From: Bacillota bacterium
GTDB taxonomy: Bacteria; Bacillota_E; JAJZYS01; JAJYTV01
Length of the DNA stretch: 64,000 bases
NCBI GenBank assembly: GCA_021845645.1
Contig: JAJZVM010000013.1
Span: forward strand, 1-64,000
Direction: 5' to 3'
Below the pieces are notes generated by a model that did no database searches, had not been told where the DNA came from, and saw only the letters and a list, made by a program, of their open reading frames with translations. The position numbers and the translations under genes are program-made. Positions 9,433-17,562 of this stretch are shown here, one piece after another. The stretch's first letter is position 1, and each line of letters starts with the position of its first letter.

Positions 9433-10591
9433 AAGGTTGACCCAGCGTTGCTTCGATGTCCTCGAGAGCCCTACTCCACAAGCGTTCAGATGAATACCGC
9501 TCAACCGCCCAGTGGCAAGCCGCTGTCCCGAGACGCTTCCGAAGCTCAGGGCGCGCCATGAGCGCAGCAATCGCATCATAGAATTCCGTTTCAGAGTCCG
9601 CTATCAGTAAGTGTTGTCCCTTCTGATACTCAAGTCCAGCGGCGCCCCCTGTCGTACTTACGACGGGGAGGCCCGCAGCCCAGGCATTGAGGATCTTGCG
9701 TCTTGTGCCTGAGCCATAGAAGACAGGGTTGACTAGAGCTATAGCACGCTCATACTCGGCACCTAAGTCGGCAGCATAGCCCATCCACTTGACTCGCGGT
9801 CCACGTGGCCATAGCCGCCGAGGTGCGCCGTCGCCCACAACACGAAACTCCAGATTGTCATAGATCTTTGCGATCGTCGGCCATACACGATGCAGGAACC
9901 ACATCACACCATCCCAATTGGGTGGGTAGCGCATGTTACCGACAAAAAGGAGGGCGTCTCTTTGTGTCTCATCGGTCGGGATACGTCTAGGCTCGGTCCC
10001 GTTCTCTATTATCCGCACGTCTGCATCTCGCACAATCGACCGTACAGCCGATGCATCGGCCGCAGCGCATACCACCGTCACATCAAACTGGTGAACCCAC
10101 TTCCGCTCCTCTCTCGCAACGCCCGCCAGAGACAACCACCGCAACGGATGACGCGCAACTGGGAGGCTAGCGCGATATAAGCTTAGCGAGTCAGTTAACT
10201 CCAGGACTCTCATTGGAGCATGTATCTGCGACACGTAGTACGCAGCCCTAAGTTGAAATGCGACGACCATGTCCCAGTCCACCGCCCACGATGACAGTTC
10301 TCTGGCGACCCGAGGAAGCCTGGCCGTCGACCAAGGGCGACCCATAATCGCCGCGCCTAACGTTCCACACCAATGCTCATAACGGCGGACAGGGATGTGT
10401 CTAATCTCACTGACGCCGGCACCATGGATGAGGTCCACAATCCGTGTGCTCGGAGGCTGGTCAGTCATAACTGCAAGGTGTACCTGTCCCACTTGACTGA
10501 GTGCTTGCAGCATCTCGAAACCACGAATACGATCACCGCGGTCGGGCGGTGCCGGAGTCAATCGGCTGGCCACCAAGATTCGCTTACTCAT
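9419..10591 (-). CDS. GT4-type glycosyltransferase
   Basis: About 390 residues. The N-terminus ILVASRLTPAPPDRGDRIR is typical of sugar transferases of the GT4 family, a glycine-rich acceptor-side loop. The C-terminal half has FVGNMRYPPNWDG and GSGTRRKILNAWAAGLPVVST, the donor-binding region. The ATG at 10591 is chosen over an earlier one because it overlaps the stop of the upstream glycosyltransferase as ATGA (10588-10591), a sign of translational coupling. It probably adds one residue of the surface glycan on the cytoplasmic face. The acceptor and donor sugars cannot be told. Confidence 0.83.
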   Translation of the reverse strand: MSKRILVASRLTPAPPDRGDRIRGFEMLQALSQVGQVHLAVMTDQPPSTRIVDLIHGAGVSEIRHIPVRRYEHWCGTLGAAIMGRPWSTARLPRVARELSSWAVDWDMVVAFQLRAAYYVSQIHAPMRVLELTDSLSLYRASLPVARHPLRWLSLAGVAREERKWVHQFDVTVVCAAADASAVRSIVRDADVRIIENGTEPRRIPTDETQRDALLFVGNMRYPPNWDGVMWFLHRVWPTIAKIYDNLEFRVVGDGAPRRLWPRGPRVKWMGYAADLGAEYERAIALVNPVFYGSGTRRKILNAWAAGLPVVSTTGGAAGLEYQKGQHLLIADSETEFYDAIAALMARPELRKRLGTAACHWAVERYSSERLWSRALEDIEATLGQPSIHP

Positions 10592-11706
10592 TGCATACAT
10601 ACCTGCCTGTATACCTCGCGATGCTCTCTGGCTGTCGTCTTCCACGTGAACGTCTTAGCGCGTTGCAGCGCCTGGGTGCGGCGCCTCTCGACATCGTCTT
10701 GTCCTACAAAGACCTGGCGCAACCCATAGGCGAGAGCGTTAGCATCATTGGGCTGAAACAAGTATGCACAGTCTCCCGTTATCTCTGGAATTGAAGAACT
10801 GCCAGAGGCTAGCAGTGGTACACCAGCGGTCATCGCCTCCAGTGCGGGGAAACCAAAGCCCTCGTACTTGGAGGGAAATACGAAGGCATTCGATGCACGA
10901 AGCAGATCTAGCAGGTCTTGACGAGGCAGATATCCATATGCACGTATCCAAGGCTCATGGTACTTCGCGAGTAATGCAGGTTCTTCGATGCCTACTAGCC
11001 AAAGCTCAGCTTTGGGGAAACTACGCACTTGATCACGAAATGCGTCAATAACCACCTCGTAATTCTTACGTGGATCCAGTGCTGCGAGAGTCAGGACATA
11101 TTGATCCGGAATAGGATACCCGCGACTCCGGAGTTGCACCCGTAACGCTAGAACATCGTCCGCTGGTTCGATCTCCGGTGCTCCGTAGGGAATCACTCTA
11201 ATGCGCCCTTCGGGTACGTTGAGCAGTCTGACGACGTCCCGAAGGGTGGCTCGGGATGGGGTGATGATCATCTGGGCCCGGCGCGCCTGCAATGGAAGCG
11301 TCCTCTGTCGCACAGCACGCCCTAGGCTATGACGCCAATCAATCCTCCATGGGCCTATCTCGCCACGCATGAACTCGATGAGATCTTGAATAGTATAGAC
11401 CGTGGGACAAGGTGCAATCGTGGGCCCGTAGTTTGACGTCAGGTGTAGTAGGTCCAGGCGGTCGGCAGCCGCTGCGCGTGGGAGGTGAACTTCTTCAAAC
11501 AGCATTGGATTCGACACACCCAACGTGCGGATGTGAAACTGCCCTGGCGGCAACGCCAGGGCATCGAGGCAAGCTCCACCGTCTACATATGCGAAAACTT
11601 CCATGTCGTCATCCGCCGCCAAGTGGGTGAGGAGTTGAGCCACGTATTCTCCGATCCCTCGGCGCTCAGCACGAAACGCGTATCTCGCATCAATCCCAAT
11701 GCGCAC
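10588..11706 (-). CDS. GT4-type glycosyltransferase
   Basis: About 372 residues. It begins VRIGIDARYAF..RRGIGEY, the classic GT4 start, and has LAALDPRKNYEVV and PSKYEGFGFPALEAM (the E-x7-E donor motif). The start is the GTG at 11706, which has GGGAGGAG a few bases upstream; a longer frame from 11763 would run into the exporter ATPase gene and lacks a ribosome binding site. It is the first of two coupled glycosyltransferase genes and follows wzt by 41 bases. The family resembles mannosyl- or rhamnosyltransferases, but substrate specificity is not readable. Confidence 0.85.
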   Translation of the reverse strand: MRIGIDARYAFRAERRGIGEYVAQLLTHLAADDDMEVFAYVDGGACLDALALPPGQFHIRTLGVSNPMLFEEVHLPRAAAADRLDLLHLTSNYGPTIAPCPTVYTIQDLIEFMRGEIGPWRIDWRHSLGRAVRQRTLPLQARRAQMIITPSRATLRDVVRLLNVPEGRIRVIPYGAPEIEPADDVLALRVQLRSRGYPIPDQYVLTLAALDPRKNYEVVIDAFRDQVRSFPKAELWLVGIEEPALLAKYHEPWIRAYGYLPRQDLLDLLRASNAFVFPSKYEGFGFPALEAMTAGVPLLASGSSSIPEITGDCAYLFQPNDANALAYGLRQVFVGQDDVERRRTQALQRAKTFTWKTTAREHREVYRQVCMQ

Positions 11707-11747
11707 CCTGTCTCCTCCCGTCACGCCACAAGTGTAGGAACAGCACT

Positions 11748-12941
11748 TCACGGTATCCGCCACTCATGAGGTACCACGATCACACCTGCCGTCTTCTCCT
11801 CACTTTGCACTCGGAAACTACCAGCTGCATGTGCCTGCTCTAGGCGTCTGCCGTTATTATCAAATAGTGCAATATCCAGTTCATATTTCCCACTTGCCAA
11901 CCACAACTCCCTTGCTGACACGGCCACCTTGCTCTGACCACGCGGAATAGTCAGAATCTGTCGATCTCGTATCCCCGAGATATCTGCGATTTCCAGACCG
12001 TCCGGTCGGCGAATAGAGATTCCAATATACCGGAGAACTGTTTGACCTGTGGTGTTAGCAAGTGCCACGAAGATGGTCGCTGGGTCACCAGATGCAATAC
12101 TATGCTCCTTGCCATCGGGGCCACCAACGCTCACCCCAATCACAGCAACTTCATCGGATGACTGGACGTGCTCAGGCTCTTCTATGGACTGCCGCCCCAC
12201 ATCCCCAAGGAAGGTACGATATACATGCACAACCTCACGAGGGATGTCACGCGCACGGATTACCCCATGGTCAATCCATATGGCCTCGTCCATAAGCCGT
12301 TCAATGGAGCCGAGATCATGGGATACCAAGATGATACTTGCCCCGCTGCGCTTCATCTCGAAAATGCGATCCATGCACTTCTGTTGAAACGCTTCATCAC
12401 CCACCGCAAGCACCTCGTCGACGATGAGGAGCTGCGGCTGGACGTGGACAGCCACCGAAAACCCGAGCCTTGCATGCATTCCGGAGGAGTAGTACTTCAC
12501 CGGTACATCAATGAACGGCCGAATCTCCGCGAAGTCGATAATTTCCTCCATGCTTTTTTCGATCTCGCGCCGGCGGATGCCAAGGATAGATGCGTTCAGG
12601 ACGATATTCTCACGACCGGTGAAGTCCGGGTGGAATCCCGCACCGAGCTCGATTAATGCGGACATCCTGCCGCTCATCTCGACATGGCCCTCCGTGGGCT
12701 GCATCGTTCGGGTGAGAAGCTTGAGAAGAGTGCTCTTGCCAGAACCGTTGTTACCGACGATACCGAGACTGCGCCCCTGCTTGATCTCAAAGGAGACGTC
12801 CTTCACCGCCCAGAACGGCTCGGGCTTCGGTCTGGTGCGGCGGGGGATCATCTGCAGGAGCAGGTGCCCCACGCTGTCGGCGCGGTCGCGCCGCAGCTGG
12901 AACTGCTTCGAGACGTTCTCCGCCAGCACGTGGGCCGCCAT
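11748..12941 (-). CDS. wzt: Polysaccharide ABC exporter, ATP-binding subunit (Wzt) with C-terminal glycan-binding-type domain
   Basis: About 397 residues. The N-terminal ATPase has Walker A IVGNNGSGKST near 61-71, signature YYSSGMHARLGFS and Walker B LLIVDEVLAVGDE. The last ~150 residues form a beta-rich extension as in O9a-type Wzt, where this domain recognises the capped, methylated glycan end before export. With Wzm it moves polyprenyl-linked glycan across the membrane. The start ATG at 12941 follows GGAGGT and overlaps the permease stop by one base (TGATG). The 3' part encoding the C-terminal domain is near 50% G+C, while the 5' part is distinctly higher, so the gene looks mosaic. Confidence 0.93.
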   Translation of the reverse strand: MAAHVLAENVSKQFQLRRDRADSVGHLLLQMIPRRTRPKPEPFWAVKDVSFEIKQGRSLGIVGNNGSGKSTLLKLLTRTMQPTEGHVEMSGRMSALIELGAGFHPDFTGRENIVLNASILGIRRREIEKSMEEIIDFAEIRPFIDVPVKYYSSGMHARLGFSVAVHVQPQLLIVDEVLAVGDEAFQQKCMDRIFEMKRSGASIILVSHDLGSIERLMDEAIWIDHGVIRARDIPREVVHVYRTFLGDVGRQSIEEPEHVQSSDEVAVIGVSVGGPDGKEHSIASGDPATIFVALANTTGQTVLRYIGISIRRPDGLEIADISGIRDRQILTIPRGQSKVAVSARELWLASGKYELDIALFDNNGRRLEQAHAAGSFRVQSEEKTAGVIVVPHEWRIP

Positions 12942-13789
12942 CACATGACCTCCGCGAAGAGCGGCTCGACGCGCTTGAAGACCGCAAGGCCCCCGATGAA
13001 GGCAAGACCCGCCCACGCCGCGGCCGACCAGAGAAAGGGCGCCTGCGTCACGTGGCCGACGAAGATAAGGTCGCGCTCAGCCTGTAGGATGCCTCCCATG
13101 GGATTCATGAGCAGAAGTCCCTGCAGGGTACTGTTCAAGGTCGACGCGGCGTACATGACGGGGGAGAAGTACATCCAGATCATCAGCACGAGCCCGACGA
13201 GCTGGGTCATGTCCCGGTAGAGCACGTTCAGCGAGGCGAAAAGGTAGGCGATGCCCAGAGTAAACGCCACCTGCAGCCCGAGAAGCGGAAGGACCCAAAG
13301 CGCTGTCCAATGCACCGGGACGTGGTAGAGCAGGATGAACACGATCAGCACGAGAAGTGAGAACATGAAATCGATGAACCGCGCAAAAACCGATGCCGTC
13401 GGCAGGACGAGGCGCGGGAAGTAGATCTTCGCAAGCATGCTCGCGTTTCCGGTGATACACCCCGTGGCCGACATGAGTCCGTTCGCGAAGAGGTTCCAGA
13501 AGGTGAGGCCCGTCAGGAGAAAGACGACGTACGGGATGGATCCACTGGAGGCGTGGAAGATCACGCCGAAGACGAAGCCGAAGATGCCGGCCGTGATCAG
13601 GGGATTGAGTATCGCCCAGTAGAGGCCGAGCAGGGAATGCTTGTAGCGCACCTCGACGTCGCGGACGGCGAGGTTGCGAATGAGTTCGATCCAGAGCATG
13701 AGACTCCTCATCCGTCTCACTACGCGTGCGGATGGAGTCCCTTTCTGAGGCACGAGAGTTGCGGCGTCTTGCAATGAAGCCATCCCCAT
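12941..13789 (-). CDS. wzm: Polysaccharide ABC exporter, permease subunit (Wzm)
   Basis: 282 residues of the ABC-2 permease family with about six membrane segments and the N-terminal RDVEVRYKHSLLGLYWAILNPL motif typical of TagG/RfbA/Wzm exporters. It is the membrane partner of the adjacent Wzt, exporting lipid-linked polysaccharide. ATG codons lie at 13789 and 13783; an AGGGGGG stretch precedes both. It sits directly after the DUF2079 gene (one-base overlap of stop and start) and is coupled to wzt. Confidence 0.93.
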   Translation of the reverse strand: MGMASLQDAATLVPQKGTPSARVVRRMRSLMLWIELIRNLAVRDVEVRYKHSLLGLYWAILNPLITAGIFGFVFGVIFHASSGSIPYVVFLLTGLTFWNLFANGLMSATGCITGNASMLAKIYFPRLVLPTASVFARFIDFMFSLLVLIVFILLYHVPVHWTALWVLPLLGLQVAFTLGIAYLFASLNVLYRDMTQLVGLVLMIWMYFSPVMYAASTLNSTLQGLLLMNPMGGILQAERDLIFVGHVTQAPFLWSAAAWAGLAFIGGLAVFKRVEPLFAEVM

Positions 13790-15288
13790 TACCCCCCTGA
13801 TGCTGCGAGCGGCACGGGGCGAATAAGCTTGTACACGGTCACCTGATCCTGGTTGTAGACGACCTTCGCGACGCCCGCAGCGGAGACTGCCTTGCGGACT
13901 GCTTTATCCGTCCCGGCAGGGTCAGGATCAACGAGTGCCAAGGGATCTGCAGCATCAAAGATCACGTAAGTTCCCTTGCGCAAGGTCCTGCCGACGACGG
14001 CGGAAGGCATATAGATCTGCGCGCGGTCGGCAAAGTAGGCCGCCAAGACGTTCGGCGCCACGACCGGCGCATCCTGCGGAACGAGGGCGGCAGCAGCCGT
14101 TAGCGCCTTTGAATTCCCCGGCCGGTCGCTCCAATCTGGACCGTGCACATGCCACACGAACACCATGAGAAGCAGGACAGGCAGTGCCAACGCCGCACTG
14201 CGCAGCTTCACGCTACCAGCTTGGATATGGCTCAGGCTCTCGACCACCACGGCGAAGAGGAATGGAATCGCCAGGAGACTGAACTCGTTGAACGGGTCGG
14301 TCGTGACCCCTGAACTCGACAGCAGGTTGGCCTCGAGAAGGAGGAGGGCGGGAATCCAGAACGCGCCCAGGACCCGGCGTCTCCCCAAGGCCAGCATTAC
14401 CGCCACGGGCCCGAGGATCCAGGCGATGTACTCCCAGTCGCGCAGCGACTTCACCCAAGCCACCAGAATTGAAGGATCGCGCAGCACATGCACGAGGAAC
14501 GCGCTCGGTGTGGCCCCAAGCCCGCTGTAGTACGAAAGCCACTGGGTCATCGTGCCGCGCAGGAGGTGCGGAATGACCAGGAGGACATCAAGCCCAAGAA
14601 CGCCCGCCCCCGCAAGGATGGTCGCCAGGCCTGCAAGCCACTTCCGACGCACGAGCAGGGTGACACCGAGCCCGATGACCACGATGGGCACGGTGTCCTT
14701 CACGGAGAGCGCCAGGATGAGCGCTGCCGCGTACCAGAACCACCGCTCTTCGAGCGCGGCCAACACCGCGGCGAGGAGCAGCGGCACGGCCAGCACGTCC
14801 GGGTGGAAATCGAAGAGGTTCGCCCCGAGGATGGTCGGGTAGATGAGGTACACGACGCCAACGAGGTGCGCCCACCTGGAATCCACCCCGAGGCGCTCGG
14901 CGATCCTGCGGATGAGTACATAGCCAAGGCCCAGGGCGAACGCCTGCAACAGGAGGAGAAAGCCAACGCCACCCACGTTGTAGAGCGGCGCGAGAAGGAC
15001 GAGGATGTACGATGCCGCGTCCGCTAGCACCGGGTGCCCCGTATACGTCGATACCGCTAGAAGACCTCGATGGCTTAGTAGCCAGAGAGCCTGCATGTTG
15101 AAGCCCATGTCGCCATCCGTGGCGAGCCACACATGGTACCGCAGGACCGTGAGCGTGGACAGGATGGCCGTATAGCCTAACGTCCAGGACCACTCTGAGA
15201 GCCGGTTCGGCTTCAGCAGAGACCCCAAAGAGGGCGCCTCGGACTCGTATGTCGGGTCCACGGCGCCTAGCGTACGCTGTGGGTCCAA
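13789..15288 (-). CDS. DUF2079-family polytopic membrane protein
   Basis: 499 residues with about ten to twelve membrane segments. The NLFDFHPDVLAVPLLLAA segment followed by SVKDTVP is the hallmark of DUF2079 membrane proteins, which are distant relatives of GT-C glycosyltransferases and are of unproven function. The 5' end overlaps the initiating sugar-transferase gene by 22 bases and the 3' end abuts wzm, so it belongs to the glycan operon. A GTG about nine codons downstream is an alternative start. A role in adding a side sugar on the outer membrane face is possible but is inference. Confidence 0.8.
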   Translation of the reverse strand: MDPQRTLGAVDPTYESEAPSLGSLLKPNRLSEWSWTLGYTAILSTLTVLRYHVWLATDGDMGFNMQALWLLSHRGLLAVSTYTGHPVLADAASYILVLLAPLYNVGGVGFLLLLQAFALGLGYVLIRRIAERLGVDSRWAHLVGVVYLIYPTILGANLFDFHPDVLAVPLLLAAVLAALEERWFWYAAALILALSVKDTVPIVVIGLGVTLLVRRKWLAGLATILAGAGVLGLDVLLVIPHLLRGTMTQWLSYYSGLGATPSAFLVHVLRDPSILVAWVKSLRDWEYIAWILGPVAVMLALGRRRVLGAFWIPALLLLEANLLSSSGVTTDPFNEFSLLAIPFLFAVVVESLSHIQAGSVKLRSAALALPVLLLMVFVWHVHGPDWSDRPGNSKALTAAAALVPQDAPVVAPNVLAAYFADRAQIYMPSAVVGRTLRKGTYVIFDAADPLALVDPDPAGTDKAVRKAVSAAGVAKVVYNQDQVTVYKLIRPVPLAASGG

Positions 15289-16460
15289 GACTGGATCGGC
15301 TCCTCTCTGCCCTTGGCCCTGGATGGTTGGAGCAGCACGGAAATCGTGCGCAGGATGATGAAGAGATCGAGACCCAGAGAGTAACGGAAGATGTAGACGA
15401 GGTCATACTGCAGCTTCACGGACGGCTCCGTCGCGTAGCTCCCATAGACCTGCGCCAGCCCGGTCATGCCCGGACGTACCAGGGTGCGCACCGTATAGCC
15501 GGGGATGTCCTTCTTGAACTGCTCGTGGGGCTCGGGCCGTTCGGGCCTCGGCCCGACGATGCTCATTTCGCCACGCAGCACGTTCCACACCTGCGGCAGC
15601 TCGTCGAGACGCGTCGCGCGCAGGAAGCGCCCCACAGGCGTGACCCTTCCGTCCTCAGCCTGGGCGAGTACTGGCCCTGTCCCGTCCTCCGCGCCGTTGC
15701 GCATCGTGCGGATCTTGTGGATGCGGAAGACTCGCTCGCCTTGCCCCACCCGCTCCTGCCCGTAGAAGATCGGCAGACCGGAGTCGAGGACTACAGCGAT
15801 GCCCACCGGAATGATCAGCACGGCGAGCAGTCCCAGTCCCAAAAGCCCCAGCGCGATATCCAAGGTGCGGCGCAGGAAGCGCTGGTGCGGGTGGAGTTCG
15901 TAGGCCGACAAGGCGAGAGCCACGCCGTCCGGCAGGCGCACAATTCGCGCCGTCGACAGCAGAAGGGTCGTGAGGTCCGGTTCCAGCACCACTTCCCGGC
16001 CCGCTGCCGTCTCGCGAAGCACGTCCTCAGGCACCAGTTCCTCCGCCCTCTGGCGCAACACCTCGTTCTCCGCTGCGCCTTGTCCAAAAGCAACACGCGC
16101 GAGGCCGTAGAGCGCCGCCGCGAGCGGCCACGCGATCAGGATCACGCTGCGCGGCAGAGCGAAGGCGCGAAGGAAGAAGGAGAGGGCCATGGTGAGGACG
16201 AGCACGAGGAACGCCGACGTCACGGAAAGGGCGAACGCCTCCTCGCGCGATCCGATCTCCTCGTAGAGGCCGTAGAGCGAATTCATGCCCACCCCGAGCA
16301 CCGCGACGAAGACGGCGACCGCTTCGAAGGCGTGGAAGTTCACGACCGGCAGGCCGCGGAAGCGAATGTAGAACGCCAGGAGAAAGCTCAAGGGGCCGAT
16401 GATGGCGTCGAGGAGCACGAGGAGATACTGCCGCGGTCCCCAGCGCACGTGGCGACTCAC
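15267..16460 (-). CDS. Polyprenyl-phosphate sugar-1-phosphate transferase (initiating enzyme, WbaP/WsaP type)
   Basis: 397 residues. Four or five N-terminal membrane segments (1-130) precede a spacer, one more membrane helix near 205-225 and the catalytic bacterial sugar-transferase domain with [24 protein letters not shown] and [11 protein letters not shown]. It transfers a hexose-1-phosphate from a nucleotide sugar to undecaprenyl phosphate, starting the glycan chain. In S-layer glycosylation clusters the equivalent is WsaP. The start ATG overlaps the stop of the upstream glycosyltransferase (ATGA). The sugar added first cannot be inferred. Confidence 0.93.
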   Translation of the reverse strand: MSRHVRWGPRQYLLVLLDAIIGPLSFLLAFYIRFRGLPVVNFHAFEAVAVFVAVLGVGMNSLYGLYEEIGSREEAFALSVTSAFLVLVLTMALSFFLRAFALPRSVILIAWPLAAALYGLARVAFGQGAAENEVLRQRAEELVPEDVLRETAAGREVVLEPDLTTLLLSTARIVRLPDGVALALSAYELHPHQRFLRRTLDIALGLLGLGLLAVLIIPVGIAVVLDSGLPIFYGQERVGQGERVFRIHKIRTMRNGAEDGTGPVLAQAEDGRVTPVGRFLRATRLDELPQVWNVLRGEMSIVGPRPERPEPHEQFKKDIPGYTVRTLVRPGMTGLAQVYGSYATEPSVKLQYDLVYIFRYSLGLDLFIILRTISVLLQPSRAKGREEPIQSWTHSVR

Positions 16461-17527
16461 CGGACAGCCCTCCCCACTTCTCTGTACAGCTCGGCATGAC
16501 GCTCCAGCATCTCATCAAGGGAAAAGCGCTCCTGCGCAAGCTGCCTGCTCGCCGCGCCGGCAGCGGCGCGTTGGGCACGGTCCGTGACGAGGCTGCGCAG
16601 AGCGCTCCTCACGGCTGCCGCATCTCCTGGCGTCACGAGGTACCCGTTGCGCTTTCCGTCCACGAGTTCCCTGTGACCCGGGATGTCGCTCAGCACGACG
16701 GGCAGTCCCGCCGCGAGCGCATCGAGCACCCCGTAGGGCAGGCCTTCCTTGCGCGACAGGCTGACATACGCGAAGAGCCCCCCGTAGAACGCCCGGAGGT
16801 CGTCCTGCCAGCCGACGAGGTCGAGGCGGTCCCCACAGCCGAGGAGCGTCGCCTCCTGCTCGAGACGCTCGCGCATGGTACCGTCGCCCGCGATGCAGAG
16901 ATGCATGTCCGGCTCCGCCGCCAGGACCGACAGCAGTTCCTCGAGGCCCTTCCCCGGGACGAGTCTTGTCGCCACACCAAAGGTATTCGAATCCGCAGGG
17001 CCCGCCCCTGCATCCCAGAGACGCACACCGTTGGGAATCGGTGCGACGCGCGGAAAGCCGACGCGACGCGCTTCGTCCGACTCCGACGCGACGGCCACGA
17101 ATGCGGCCACCTTGCGCGCCGCACGTTGGTGCACCGCGAGCGAGAGGCGCCTCAGGCCCCACGGGTGCCCTTCGTCGTGCCATTGGAAGCCATGACCCGT
17201 ATAGACGAGCGGCAGGCTGCCGGCCATCGGCAGCGCGGCCAAGAGCGCGAAGATGCCGTGCGCGTGGAGAAGGTTGGGAGCAACCTCTCGGCATTCTCTC
17301 GCGAGCTCCCTGCGCGCAGTCGCCACGCCGCGCGGATCCAGGGATCGCATGAGGTGCGGCGCGCGACGCACCTCTATGCCGGCTTCCCTGGCGCTGCGGG
17401 TCAGCCAGCCCTCCGTCCCGGTGATAATGCCCGCCGTCTGCCCACCAAGACCCAGAGCGAGGTCGTGGACGTGGCGCTGTACCCCGCCACCATCGCCGGA
17501 CTGCACGATGTGCAACACCCTCGGCAT
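16457..17527 (-). CDS. GT4-type glycosyltransferase
   Basis: About 356 residues starting MPRVLHIVQSGDGGGVQRHV, a standard GT4 N-terminus with a glycine-rich loop. It has LHAHGIFALLAALP, TRLVPGKGLEELL and SLSRKEGLPYGVLDALAAGLPVV (donor E-x7-type motif, slightly degenerate). The ATG at 17527 is chosen because GGGGAGGG lies upstream and homology begins there; the same frame stays open far upstream but only as a shadow of the ligase gene. It lies between the ligase gene (35-base gap) and the initiating transferase (4-base overlap). Confidence 0.87.
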   Translation of the reverse strand: MPRVLHIVQSGDGGGVQRHVHDLALGLGGQTAGIITGTEGWLTRSAREAGIEVRRAPHLMRSLDPRGVATARRELARECREVAPNLLHAHGIFALLAALPMAGSLPLVYTGHGFQWHDEGHPWGLRRLSLAVHQRAARKVAAFVAVASESDEARRVGFPRVAPIPNGVRLWDAGAGPADSNTFGVATRLVPGKGLEELLSVLAAEPDMHLCIAGDGTMRERLEQEATLLGCGDRLDLVGWQDDLRAFYGGLFAYVSLSRKEGLPYGVLDALAAGLPVVLSDIPGHRELVDGKRNGYLVTPGDAAAVRSALRSLVTDRAQRAAAGAASRQLAQERFSLDEMLERHAELYREVGRAVR

Positions 17528-17562
17528 CCGGCGAATCCCTCCCCATCCGCGCCATCGCGGTC

